Shown here: piece after piece, positions 1 to 8,032 of the stretch
Numbering within the stretch: the first letter of the stretch is position 1
Layout: every line of letters starts with the position of its first letter
Notes under the pieces: model-generated
Database searches by the model: none
Seen by the model: the letters and a program-made list of their open reading frames with translations, nothing else
What the model was told of the DNA's origin: nothing
Position numbers and translations under genes: made by a program
DNA from: Thalassospira sp.
GTDB taxonomy: Bacteria; Pseudomonadota; Alphaproteobacteria; Rhodospirillales; Thalassospiraceae
Length of the DNA: 64,000 bases
Assembly: GCF_002709775.1 (NCBI RefSeq)
Contig: NZ_PAQR01000016.1
Span: 1 to 64,000, forward strand
Direction of reading: 5' to 3'

Positions 1-171
1 GATGAGGGGCTTGCCAAGCCGATCGCGCAGCGCCTGGAGCTTGTCGAGCGCATCTTCGTTGATCCGCAGGGAGCCGCTGCCTCGGCAGGCGATCTCGGCA
101 GGCGAGAAGTTCTTCCAGCGCCACGAGTCCTCGGGCACATCGCGCCAGTGGTTGAAATAGCTCGTCGTCAT
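1..171 (-). CDS. Phage endolysin, peptidase M15 family (partial)
   Basis: The reverse strand from ATG at 171 reads MTTSYFNHWRDVPEDSW and continues in frame to the window edge (57 codons), so only the N-terminus is present. The start WRDVPEDSWRW-NFSPAEIACRG-G followed by an ALDKLQALRDRLGKPLI stretch is typical of phage M15A-type D-Ala-D-Ala peptidases, which cut peptidoglycan cross-links during lysis. The Zn ligands would lie beyond the edge. A GGAG ribosome-binding site sits just upstream. It follows the tail operon and a terminator, as expected for a late lysis gene. Family assignment is from recognition of the N-terminal pattern. Confidence 0.72.
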   Translation of the reverse strand, partial: MTTSYFNHWRDVPEDSWRWKNFSPAEIACRGSGSLRINEDALDKLQALRDRLGKPLI

Positions 172-188
172 CGGTGGTCTCCGGGCAC

Positions 189-213
189 AAAAAAGCCCGC
201 CGGACGGCGGGCT
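189..213 (-). terminator. Rho-independent terminator
   Basis: A perfect 8-bp stem (AGCCCGCC/GGCGGGCT) with a GGAC loop at 194-213 is followed on the minus strand by a run of six T. It lies between the DUF6127 gene and the endolysin gene and would end or attenuate the tail transcript. Confidence 0.8.
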
Positions 214-239
214 GGTGGGTTGGGGCTCGTCGGGGCCAA

Positions 240-530
240 TTAGGGCCCATTGCCGAACAGCTTCAGCTTGATGGCGATGCCGGCCATTAGGGCGAGCAGG
301 ATTCCGGTGGTAATCAGCCGTACGCTGGTCTGGACGGCCGTGCGCTTGGCGAGCCTGAGGCTGCTCAGCAGGGAGCGCAGGTCGCGGATGTCGCCGGGCG
401 CGTCCTCGTCGACCAAGCCGACATCGGCCAGCGCCCGCTTGGCCCCTCGCTCGGCCGCCAGTTCGAGCAATTGCTCGAACTCGGCCTAGGGCATGGCGAC
501 ATACCCGTCCTTCGTCGAAGGGCAGTTCAT
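240..530 (-). pseudogene. DUF6127-like phage membrane protein, interrupted by in-frame TAG
   Basis: From ATG at 530, preceded by GGAG, the frame reads MNCPSTKDGYVAMP, then TAG at 488-486, then AEFEQLLELAAERGAK and on to the stop at 240. Related phage proteins as I recall them begin with a VAMPEAEF-like stretch, so the TAG probably replaces a GAG (Glu) codon. The rest is intact: a charged N-terminal half (RALADVGLVDEDAPGDIRDL) and one C-terminal transmembrane helix (around TTGILLALMAGIAIKL). A 76-residue product could only arise by restart at a TTG at 470, amber read-through or suppression. The gene lies between the TipJ gene and the endolysin gene, so a holin-like or accessory lysis role is possible but not shown. 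Confidence 0.6.
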
Positions 531-553
531 GGTGGTCTCCAATCTGGATCTGA

Positions 554-2923
554 TCAGGCGGCCAGGTCGGCCTCGTGAACGCGCGCGTCCTCGCCGACGG
601 CGGTGATTTCCACCTGCTCGCCGCGCGGGCGAACGGCAATGACGCGGGCCTTGGCGCTCCAGGTTTCGCCGGGGCCGAAGGCGAAGTGGCTGCGCTCCTC
701 GGCGGTGCCGGTATAGGGAGCGAAGCCCAGAGGATCGAGAACCCGGAGCGTCCGACCCTCGCCAACGACGGCCTCCACGTGGAACGGCCCGGCGGGACTG
801 CCGTCACGACGGCGCAGCGCGATGTAGTGGTCCTGGCCCTCTACCCACTCCAAGGGCTCCGAGACCGACAGCAGTGCTTCCGTTTCGTCCCAGGCGACCA
901 CCTCCCCACCCTGGCCCCAGCGGGGCATGTCGTGGGTGACGGCGACCAGATCGCCGTAGGTGGGGATCAACCCGTCCAGTTCGGTGCGCCAGGAGACCAG
1001 TTTGCGCCGATAACGATTGTCGGCGGCCATGTAGAGCCCCTCGCGGGCGGCCTGGGCCTCGTCGGTGCAGCCGAACAGGGTCACCTTGGCGGGCTTTTCG
1101 GCGGCGCTGTCGGGCAGGCTTGCCGTGACTTCATCCGGCTTCCAGGCCCGGGCGTTGAAGAACTCGACGGTGACCGCGTCGGCGGTGTCCTCGCCCGGCA
1201 TGATGTACTGGATCTTGAACGAGCCCTTGACGATGTTGCGCGGCCCGAACATCGCCACCGGCAAGGTCTGCGCCGCATCCCGAAACAGACGCACGATGCC
1301 CCCCTGGAGAACCGGCACGGCGCGACCGCAACGGGCGATCCGGGTCAGCGCCTCCCACACGGTCATGGCGCTGTCGAACACGCCGTCGAAGGTATCGCCC
1401 CGCCCGGTCCAGATCTGATCGAGGGCATAGAGCGCCAACAGATCGATCCGACCGTCCGCCAGACCGGCGCCGTAGGATGCTCGGCAGGCGTCGGCGAAGG
1501 CCCAGGCGATGGAACGGGTCGGCTGTGGTGCGGACCACCCTGTAATCGGCTCCCAAACCGGTAGCCGGCGGGTGACCACGCAGTTGATCATCCGCGAAGA
1601 GCGCTGGGACAGGTTGTCGGTGGCCCGCATTTTGACGGCAAGCAGGGTCACTCCTTGTGTCCCTGTCGCGGCTCCGCCGCTCCCCGCCTCTTGGCCGAAG
1701 TCGGGCGTGCCTTCCAGATAGGCGCGCAGCGCGCCCCAGCGCAGTTCATGCCCGGCCCTCGACGAGGTGTCGATGGCATCCAGCCGGATCATCCGGACCT
1801 CGTAGCGGCCCGGCGTGACGGCGTACTTGTAGCTGAGCCGCAGCGCGGTGTTGGTGGCCGCCGAATGGCTCTCGGTGCCGAGCGTCGTCCAGTCTCCGAT
1901 GGCCTGACCGTCGTCGTCGACGGCCCTGGCCTGCACCTCCCACTGGGCGCTCCGGGTGTCGAGCCCGCCTGCGTCATTGGCGTAGTAGAGACCTCGAGCG
2001 AACACCACGTCGATGCCGATGTGCCCGGCCTGGGTCTCGACGGGATTGGCCGTGAAGGGTCCGACCCAATCGCCGCCATCGCCCGTGCTGCGCAATTCCT
2101 GACCCGCGACCTCGGGCGCCGTGACCACATCGGTCTCGAACAAGGTGACCGTGCCGCCAGGGCCGACGATCTCCGTTTCCACCTCCTCGAAGGCGGCGAT
2201 GGGCGTGTCCTCGATGCGCACCTGTTCCAGGTCGTATTCGCCCTGGCCGATCACATGAAGCTGGAACAGATACTGCTCGTTGCCGGCAAACTCCTGATAG
2301 GGCTGGGTGGCAAGGTCGGGATAGATCAGGTGGCGGCCATAGAGCACCGGGATCGGCTGGCCGAGACGGGCCTCGTTGCCCTGGGCCGAGAGGGAATAGG
2401 TGGGACTTGGTGCCGGTGGCGCGCCGACCGATCCGAAACTGAGCGACGGCACCGAGGGCTTGGGCGCCGGCACCACGGCATTCATCAACGCCATGCCGGC
2501 GAGCGAGATGATCGCCCCACCGATGGCCTGCTGCAGGACACCCGCGCCGATGCCGAGCGCTGCCCCGGCGTTGGCTGAGATGCCCATGGCCGCGCCCAGC
2601 GGACCGCCGAGGGCGAACGAAGCCACCATGACGGCGATGGACAGCACGGTGCGCAGCGGATTCTTTCCGCCCCCACCGCCTCCGCCACCGCCTTGGGGCA
2701 GGGTCACGAACGCGACCACGTCACCGTCGGCGATGACCGTGGTGGTCCAGTCGGCGCGCAGAACGGCCCTGCCATTGTGCAGGCAGATGGTCGGGCGGTC
2801 GAATTCGCCAACACCCCTGTTATCGAGCCAGCCGCGCACCGTGGTCAGGCTCAGCACCGGGCACACTTCGCGGTCCCGATCCGGACAGAACGGGTTACGG
2901 ACCATGGTCACGGCGGCGAGCAT
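554..2923 (-). CDS. TipJ family tail tip / host specificity protein
   Basis: This 789-aa protein is the central tail-tip protein, related to lambda gpJ and TipJ. The N-terminal region is a ubiquitin-like or thiS-like domain ending in a run of nine glycines and a lysine (about residues 78-87). A hydrophobic alanine/glycine-rich stretch follows (about 90-150), then the conserved segment around LGQPIPVLYGRHLIYPDLAT, and a long beta-rich part with an IARCGRA-VPVLQGGIVRLF block. It directly abuts the NlpC/P60 peptidase gene, the usual order for siphophage baseplate genes. It should sit at the distal tail end, organise the fibre hub and help choose the receptor. Confidence 0.88.
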   Translation of the reverse strand: MLAAVTMVRNPFCPDRDREVCPVLSLTTVRGWLDNRGVGEFDRPTICLHNGRAVLRADWTTTVIADGDVVAFVTLPQGGGGGGGGGKNPLRTVLSIAVMVASFALGGPLGAAMGISANAGAALGIGAGVLQQAIGGAIISLAGMALMNAVVPAPKPSVPSLSFGSVGAPPAPSPTYSLSAQGNEARLGQPIPVLYGRHLIYPDLATQPYQEFAGNEQYLFQLHVIGQGEYDLEQVRIEDTPIAAFEEVETEIVGPGGTVTLFETDVVTAPEVAGQELRSTGDGGDWVGPFTANPVETQAGHIGIDVVFARGLYYANDAGGLDTRSAQWEVQARAVDDDGQAIGDWTTLGTESHSAATNTALRLSYKYAVTPGRYEVRMIRLDAIDTSSRAGHELRWGALRAYLEGTPDFGQEAGSGGAATGTQGVTLLAVKMRATDNLSQRSSRMINCVVTRRLPVWEPITGWSAPQPTRSIAWAFADACRASYGAGLADGRIDLLALYALDQIWTGRGDTFDGVFDSAMTVWEALTRIARCGRAVPVLQGGIVRLFRDAAQTLPVAMFGPRNIVKGSFKIQYIMPGEDTADAVTVEFFNARAWKPDEVTASLPDSAAEKPAKVTLFGCTDEAQAAREGLYMAADNRYRRKLVSWRTELDGLIPTYGDLVAVTHDMPRWGQGGEVVAWDETEALLSVSEPLEWVEGQDHYIALRRRDGSPAGPFHVEAVVGEGRTLRVLDPLGFAPYTGTAEERSHFAFGPGETWSAKARVIAVRPRGEQVEITAVGEDARVHEADLAA

Positions 2924-3324
2924 CAGTTTTCCCCGGTGAAACGGTAATAGCCTTCGATGCGCCAGCCGTTGGCCGCCAGCGCGGTCACGCCCTGGAACGC
3001 CACCCCGGCCTCCTGGGCGCAGTGCAGAACGCCGCCGCCGTCCACGTCCAGCCAGACGCCGACATGGATTGGATAGCGGGCCTGGCGGATGAGCACGCAG
3101 TCCCCCTCGGCGGGAGCATCAACCTGGATCCAGCGTTTCCGTTCCGGGTGGTCACGAAAATCTCGGGCAATACCCAGCAGGTCCTCGGGGTTGGCGATCA
3201 CGGGCAAGGCTCGCCCGAAATGCCGCTCCTGAACCCAGCACACGAAGGCCCAACAATGAAACGAACCGGGGCCTTCCCCCGTGGCGGACCACGGCAGGCC
3301 GATGTAGGTTTCTGCCCAGTGCAT
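2923..3324 (-). CDS. NlpC/P60-family tail peptidase
   Basis: A 133-aa cysteine peptidase of the phage tail-tip type. Catalytic Cys24 lies in SFHCWAF and the conserved His87 in YPIHVGVW, with the usual EGDCVLI strand before it. Such proteins (lambda gpK-like) are mounted on the tail tip and are thought to cleave peptidoglycan locally during DNA injection. Start and stop overlap the DUF1833 and TipJ genes by one base each, so the three are translationally coupled. Confidence 0.85.
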   Translation of the reverse strand: MHWAETYIGLPWSATGEGPGSFHCWAFVCWVQERHFGRALPVIANPEDLLGIARDFRDHPERKRWIQVDAPAEGDCVLIRQARYPIHVGVWLDVDGGGVLHCAQEAGVAFQGVTALAANGWRIEGYYRFTGEN

Positions 3325-3866
3325 TATCGCGTCAGTCCAGGAAAGCGCTTGGCGGTGTAGGTTTCGCCGGGGAAGGTCTTGTTGCCGATGTCGAGCATCC
3401 GCGCCCGCCCGGTGACCTGGAGCGCGTTGGCCTCCACCTCGGTCAGAACCAGGGTGATCGGCGGGTCCATCTGCGGCCCTTCCAGATCGGTGGAGAGATA
3501 GGGCCGATAGGTGATCTCGATCTTGTCCTGGGAGACGGCCGCTGCATCCAGATGGCGGACGATCTCTCGGCTCACGTTATCCAGCGTCACCGTGATCTCG
3601 GGGACCGGCGCGGTGTCGATGGGCGGCAGCGACAGATCGAAGGCGAGCGCCACGAAGGTCACCATCTCCCCGCCGTCGATCGGCGCCGAGGGCTCCAGTC
3701 GGGCGGTCAGGTCCCGGTGGTCCCGCACCACGCGGATGGCGGTGGGGTGGCCATCGCCATCCTCGAAGGCCGGATGGCGCAGTTCCAGGGTATGCAGGAT
3801 CACGACGTCCGACGGCGCGGTGGCATAGGCTTCCTTGATCGCCTGGGACAGGGCCGGATCAGGCAT
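3324..3866 (-). CDS. DUF1833 family tail-tip protein
   Basis: A 180-aa protein with the family's pattern of a short N-terminal helix (ALSQAIKEAYATAP), the VVILHTLELRHPAF strand, and a VRDHRDLTARLEPSAP block. DUF1833 proteins are encoded just before the NlpC/P60 peptidase in lambda-like tails and probably take the place of gpL in the tail tip, linking tube and tip. It overlaps the upstream gene by 8 bp and the downstream peptidase gene by 1 bp. Function is inferred from position and family. Confidence 0.75.
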   Translation of the reverse strand: MPDPALSQAIKEAYATAPSDVVILHTLELRHPAFEDGDGHPTAIRVVRDHRDLTARLEPSAPIDGGEMVTFVALAFDLSLPPIDTAPVPEITVTLDNVSREIVRHLDAAAVSQDKIEITYRPYLSTDLEGPQMDPPITLVLTEVEANALQVTGRARMLDIGNKTFPGETYTAKRFPGLTR

Positions 3867-4278
3867 TGGGATCGTCCAGCAGGGTCGGCTTGGGATGCGC
3901 GCGTTTGACGGCGAGCCAGCGGCCGATGACCTCGTTCATCTCGGCGGGCAAGGTCGTGCCGTTCATGCGCAGATGATTGAAGGCCTTGAGGATGGCGTCC
4001 AACTGCTCGCCGGTCGGCAGCGCCCGTTGGTATTCCGACGCCCGCTCCTCGCGCACGCGTTGGACCGGCACCGACTGGTCCAGGATGTGCTGGATTTCCG
4101 CTTCGCCATGATGCTGAAGGTCGATGCCTTCGGCTTGCTCTCCATAATCCAGGGACGTGACATGGGCGTAGTGACGCCCATCGACTTCACAAAGCCACTC
4201 GAATTCGCCGTCGATCCACTCCCCCGGTGGGAGAAAGTGCCAACCGTCCGGGCTTTCCACATAGCTGATAAAAGGCAT
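3859..4278 (-). CDS. Putative tail fibre assembly/accessory protein
   Basis: A 139-aa protein starting at ATG 4278, which overlaps the stop of the RCC1-repeat gene (TGATG). The N-terminal half is acidic and aromatic (PDGWHFLPPGEWIDGEFEW). The C-terminal half is helical (PTGEQLDAILKAFNHLRMNG, then EVIGRWLAVKRAHP). Small genes directly after a fibre or receptor-binding protein often encode a dedicated assembly chaperone, and the C-terminal LDAILKAF-type helix is common in such proteins. I do not recognise a named family. Confidence 0.5.
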   Translation of the reverse strand: MPFISYVESPDGWHFLPPGEWIDGEFEWLCEVDGRHYAHVTSLDYGEQAEGIDLQHHGEAEIQHILDQSVPVQRVREERASEYQRALPTGEQLDAILKAFNHLRMNGTTLPAEMNEVIGRWLAVKRAHPKPTLLDDPNA

Positions 4279-5837
4279 CAGTGAATCTCCACCCGTTCCA
4301 CGAAGGTCGGATAGCTGTTGGTCGCCTCCGTCCCCAGCTTGTTGCTGCTGTTGCGCCCGGCCGCCCACAGTTCTCCATTGTTCAGGAGCACGAACGCCCC
4401 CCATTCGGAGGTGTAGGCATGGGACACCACGTCCACCACCTTCCGACGGAGGGGATCGTCCGCATATTTTGGCCAGGGGCGGTACCAGCACACGGGTTTC
4501 TGCCAGTTGCTGCCACCGCTGTTCCCGAAGAAGTACCCAGCGTAATGGCCGCAGGTATATACCTCGCCATCCGTGCCCAGCATGATGGTGGTGTGCCGTT
4601 GGGTGGCCCCGTCGTAGGCGCCGCCCGTGGAGACCTTCTTCAACTGCACGCCCGAGGGAAGATTGATCTTGCCCATATACGCGTTGGACGTGGATCCGAC
4701 ACCCAATTGGCCATTGCCGTTGTATCCGCAGGCATAGCAGGCCCCGTCATCCGCGTTGAAATACGCCTGGGCGTATTCACCCGCGATCCACATGTCGGTG
4801 AACCCGCCGACGCCGGTGGGAAAGGCCAGTTGATTGAAGCCGCTCCAGTTGGAAGCGGAGGCGTTCAACTGATACTGCCCCCCGTACCCGGTCCCGAAGA
4901 CACGGCCATCCTTCAGCAGAACATAAGTGCTGGCCCCACGGCTCGACCCGCCGAGTTGGACCTTCTTGATGGGGGAGTCGGCTGGAAGGCCAACGCAAGG
5001 CTTCAGGCGGTACTGGTTCCCGGTGGTCCCATCGCCCAGCTTGCCCCAGTTGTTCTGCCCGCAAGACCACAGCGTGCCGTCCGCGCGAAGGACAAAGACG
5101 GCTTGATAGTTGCCGTGCCCCGCGAAGATGCCGATGGCGTCGTCAACGGGCGAGCCCGTGTTGTCATGCAGTTGGACGGGCGTGTAGCAATTCGAGGTGT
5201 TGTTCTGCCCCAACTGGCCGTAGCCGTTATAGCCCCAGCCCCAAACCGTGCCGTCCTTGCACCGGACGTATAGGGTGTGCCCGGAGTTCGGATACCCCTT
5301 GGTGAGGTCGATTTCCACGACCTCGCGCCCCTTGATGCCGGATCGTGGACCAACATTGGTCCCTGTTATGCCTTGGGCATATCCATTTCCGGACGCATGA
5401 CCTCGTCCCTGCTGTCCGTGGCCATTGTAACCCCAGACCGCCACGTCACCTTGGTCCGTCAGAACCATCGTGCAGTCATAGGCAGCGCGGATCGCCACGG
5501 GATCGCCGATCACCCCCCAGGTGGCGTTCTGATCGTGGCGCAGCAAGGCGACCTTTTTCGTGTCATGGACGCTGAAGCCAGTGTTTCCCTGCGCCAAGGT
5601 GTAGTTGTTGTGCGCGCCCGACATATGCAGCAGGCCATCCTTGGTGAGGAAGCAGTTGTGGTAATAGGTGATGTCGGAATTGGACCCGATGGTCTCCTGC
5701 CCGCCCGACAGGGTGGAATTCTGGAGCGTGACAACGAAATGCTGGTCAGGCTTCCCGTTGTTGAGCCCGACGGCAGCCCCCTGACCGCCCCGCCGTTCCA
5801 CGCGCGGCAGGTCGGCGGTGATGGTGGAATTGCTCAT
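4278..5837 (-). CDS. RCC1-repeat protein, probable receptor-binding tail protein
   Basis: A 519-aa protein with at least six RCC1-type repeats, each carrying a GxNGxGQLG-like motif (WGYNGHGQQG, WGYNGYGQLGQ, CGQNNWGKLGD, GTGYGGQYQL, CGYNGNGQLGVG, AAGRNSSNKLG) followed by 'DGTVWGWG'-like strands. RCC1 repeats fold into a seven-bladed beta-propeller. The N-terminal ~80 residues lack repeats and may attach to the tail. It sits between two tail genes in the late operon and overlaps both by one base. Binding of a surface polymer or protein is the natural role for an exposed propeller at this place, but that is inference. Confidence 0.72.
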   Translation of the reverse strand: MSNSTITADLPRVERRGGQGAAVGLNNGKPDQHFVVTLQNSTLSGGQETIGSNSDITYYHNCFLTKDGLLHMSGAHNNYTLAQGNTGFSVHDTKKVALLRHDQNATWGVIGDPVAIRAAYDCTMVLTDQGDVAVWGYNGHGQQGRGHASGNGYAQGITGTNVGPRSGIKGREVVEIDLTKGYPNSGHTLYVRCKDGTVWGWGYNGYGQLGQNNTSNCYTPVQLHDNTGSPVDDAIGIFAGHGNYQAVFVLRADGTLWSCGQNNWGKLGDGTTGNQYRLKPCVGLPADSPIKKVQLGGSSRGASTYVLLKDGRVFGTGYGGQYQLNASASNWSGFNQLAFPTGVGGFTDMWIAGEYAQAYFNADDGACYACGYNGNGQLGVGSTSNAYMGKINLPSGVQLKKVSTGGAYDGATQRHTTIMLGTDGEVYTCGHYAGYFFGNSGGSNWQKPVCWYRPWPKYADDPLRRKVVDVVSHAYTSEWGAFVLLNNGELWAAGRNSSNKLGTEATNSYPTFVERVEIH

Positions 5838-6511
5838 CAGTAGTCACCGCCGAAGAAGGTGATGTGGACGTTGCCGGTCGCGACCGCGTTGGCATTGGCC
5901 GGAATGCGGGCCGCCAGCGGGGCGGTCAGCAACAGCCAGCGATCGCCCGTGAGATCGAGCCAGGGCAGCGTCTCGAGATCGAGACCGGCTGCGGACGGGT
6001 TGCCGTCGAACCCGGCGCGCGCGGGCACGGTCACGGCCCACAGGGGCCGCCACCGATAGGCGTCGATGAATACGCCCAGTTCCTGCGCGATGGCGTTGCC
6101 GGGGGTGTTCTGGACGTTGAGGACGTCGAAGATCCCGGAGCCCGGAGTCTGCTCGGCCGTTCCAGAAAGACGATAGTCGCCCCGATTGACGGTCGCCGCG
6201 TTCCACAGTGTCAGGACCTGGAGGTTTTCCGTGATAGGCCAGGACTGGTCGTCGACGCGGGTAACGGTGAAGGGATCCGTGGCCGGCGTGGCGCCGGGGA
6301 CGATGTTCACCTCGATCCCGGAGAACACCACGTCATAGGTACCGAACTCCACCGTCACTTCCGTCTCACCGTCATTGCCGAGCGCCAAGGCATGGAGACG
6401 GGTGCCAGCGGCGCCTGGCGTGAAAATATCCTGCGCCGCGTTGCCGAGATCGGCGCGCAGAACGGTCGTGTCCTGGCGATAGCCGGACACGAAGATCGGT
6501 TGATTGGCCAT
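5837..6511 (-). CDS. Phage tail-associated protein of unknown function
   Basis: A 224-aa protein, predicted mostly beta-strand, with no recognised domain. It starts MANQPIFVSGYRQDTTVLRADLG and has a central segment (FIDAYRWRPLWAVTVPARAGF) rich in aromatics. It ends one base into the RCC1-repeat gene, so the two are coupled. Position among distal tail genes suggests a virion component, such as a fibre linker or adaptor for the RCC1 protein. Confidence 0.5.
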   Translation of the reverse strand: MANQPIFVSGYRQDTTVLRADLGNAAQDIFTPGAAGTRLHALALGNDGETEVTVEFGTYDVVFSGIEVNIVPGATPATDPFTVTRVDDQSWPITENLQVLTLWNAATVNRGDYRLSGTAEQTPGSGIFDVLNVQNTPGNAIAQELGVFIDAYRWRPLWAVTVPARAGFDGNPSAAGLDLETLPWLDLTGDRWLLLTAPLAARIPANANAVATGNVHITFFGGDY

Positions 6512-6527
6512 GGGGTCCTCGTTCAGT

Positions 6528-6986
6528 TCAGATGAAGCCGCGGGCCAACGCCACCAGGGCGCCGGCGTGAACCTGCGGGGTCACGGAGATGGCGAGCCGC
6601 TCGTCGCCACCGGAATTGGCGATCGTGGCCTCCAGCCCCACCCCGGCCTCGATCTTCGAGGCCAAGCTGGCGGGAGCCGCATCTGTTTCCGAAACGGCCA
6701 CGGTGCCGACGGCACCGAGTGCCGCATCCCGTGCATCGACGGCTTGATCGCGGGCCAGTTCGGCAGCGGCGCGGGACGCATCCGCGTCATCGACGGCCTG
6801 AGTGATCGTCGCCGTACTCGCCGCGACACTGGCCTCCACGTCGTCGATCGCCTTGGCGACAGACTTCACCGGGCCGCCTTCGGTCGAGACGGTGGTCTCG
6901 GCATCGCCGTGGACGATCTGATGCAGCAACAGGCTGTCGGCCGTCGCCTTGTCGGCGGCGGCCCGCAGGTCGGTCTCGATGGTCAT
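6528..6986 (-). CDS. Alanine-rich coiled-coil tail fibre-like protein
   Basis: ATG at 6986 was chosen because GGAG lies seven bases upstream, whereas the longer frame begins at a TTG at 6998. The 152-aa product has a helical N-terminus, an Ala/Asp-rich coiled-coil core (about residues 45-100: VAKAIDDVEASVAAS, then ASRAAAELARDQAVDARDA) and a short beta-rich C-terminus (LAISVTPQVHAGALVAL). This is the architecture of short trimeric fibre or fibre-tip proteins. No specific family was recognised. Confidence 0.55.
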   Translation of the reverse strand: MTIETDLRAAADKATADSLLLHQIVHGDAETTVSTEGGPVKSVAKAIDDVEASVAASTATITQAVDDADASRAAAELARDQAVDARDAALGAVGTVAVSETDAAPASLASKIEAGVGLEATIANSGGDERLAISVTPQVHAGALVALARGFI

Positions 6987-7040
6987 GGGATACTCCAAGA
7001 GGCGAGGAGCACCGGAGGTGCGACAGGGACAAAAAAGGTG

Positions 7041-7526
7041 TTACCAGACGTGCGGTCCGGGCAGGGTCGCGTGGACCAGGGTGTGCAGCGCTTCGATGCT
7101 GACGCCGAGTCCCGTCATCTCTTCTTCCAGCAGGAGGTTCATCGCCCCTTCGGACAGCGTCGGACGCTCACGGATTTCCAGTTCGCTGGTCACTTCCCAG
7201 AGCACGCCGCCGCGCACACGGGCCTCGAACTGGCGGGTGAACCGGGCCTCGTGGGCGACCAGCCCGAGGCCGCCCAGCAAGTCGATCTCGAACCACGCGC
7301 CGCCCTCCTTGGCGTGCCAGCGGTACCAGGCCTCGAAGAGGGCGAACTGCTGGCGGCGAAACAGCCAGCGCACCGAGATCCGGCTCGGCATGCTCGTGAA
7401 CCGCCGCCGTTGCCGCGCCGGTCCTGCCTCCATCTCGGTGCGCAGGATCGCCTCGCCCGGATGGACGCCGTAGCCCTCGATGGTGGGCAGTGGTAGGGTC
7501 GTGGGCCAGGAGATGGACGTACCCAT
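7041..7526 (-). CDS. Putative minor tail protein
   Basis: A 161-aa protein directly after the tape measure gene in transcriptional order. The core RRRFTSMPSRISVRWLFRRQQFALFEAWYRW is an aromatic/arginine-rich segment seen in a group of phage proteins at this place, which corresponds to lambda minor tail gpM. C-terminal SELEIRERPTLSEG is typical of a beta-sandwich end. A structural role at the tail-tip ring is likely from position, but the family name is uncertain. Confidence 0.5.
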   Translation of the reverse strand: MGTSISWPTTLPLPTIEGYGVHPGEAILRTEMEAGPARQRRRFTSMPSRISVRWLFRRQQFALFEAWYRWHAKEGGAWFEIDLLGGLGLVAHEARFTRQFEARVRGGVLWEVTSELEIRERPTLSEGAMNLLLEEEMTGLGVSIEALHTLVHATLPGPHVW

Positions 7527-7626
7527 GCGCTAGCGTTCCCAAGTACAATAATTATGGGTGGCAACTATGATTGGTTTTACCTAAACAGGTTTATGTGGAC
7601 ATTTCTTAAGGTAAGGAGGTTTGGTC

Positions 7627-7992
7627 GTGCACCCCCTGTTTGATAAGGATTGCGACCTTGTCGCTTGGATTGATCCTGGACATCATATTTTCAGTGTAGA
7701 CATGGATTGGCTGGCATACATCTCGAACGGACATGCTTGGTCGGCCTCCACAGGCGATTGGTTAGGACCGGTGAAGGGACTGCTCTGCTTAGATCAATCG
7801 GGACATCCTGTGGCATGGAACCCGAAAGAGGGGGTTTCGGGCACGGCGAGACCTGCAAGACCCGCACGAGCCGCTAGGGCTGCCAAACCAGCGCGACCCG
7901 CCCGCCCGGCACGACCTGCAAGACCCGCTCGACCAGCGAGGCCTGCTGGAGGCTGGTCATCTTTGTCTTTCTTCGCATGGGTGGCGCAGTAG
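7627..7992 (+). CDS. 4-fold beta-flower domain protein with RPA repeats
   Basis: A strong ribosome-binding site AAGGAGG (7614-7620) lies six bases before GTG at 7627, so this is preferred to TTG at 7621. The 121-aa product has four short imperfect repeats of the D-G-x-V/F-x-W/Y type (residues about 3-65), matching what I know as the 4-fold beta flower domain. A basic stretch of about ten ARPARP repeats follows, ending in GGWSSLSFF. The gene is on the plus strand inside the minus-strand tail operon, between the tape measure and a tail gene, and has its own start signals, so it is an accessory 'moron'. Function of the family is unknown to me. Confidence 0.6.
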   Translation: MHPLFDKDCDLVAWIDPGHHIFSVDMDWLAYISNGHAWSASTGDWLGPVKGLLCLDQSGHPVAWNPKEGVSGTARPARPARAARAAKPARPARPARPARPARPARPAGGWSSLSFFAWVAQ

Positions 7993-8032
7993 ACTCATTT
8001 TTCTAACAGCCAAGTTTGTTTGCTGGCTTTCC

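Noticed and set aside
7850..7960. Tandem CCCGCACGACC-like repeats as a CRISPR array
   Set aside because: They encode the ARP repeat of the beta-flower protein in one frame, lack spacers, and no cas genes are near.
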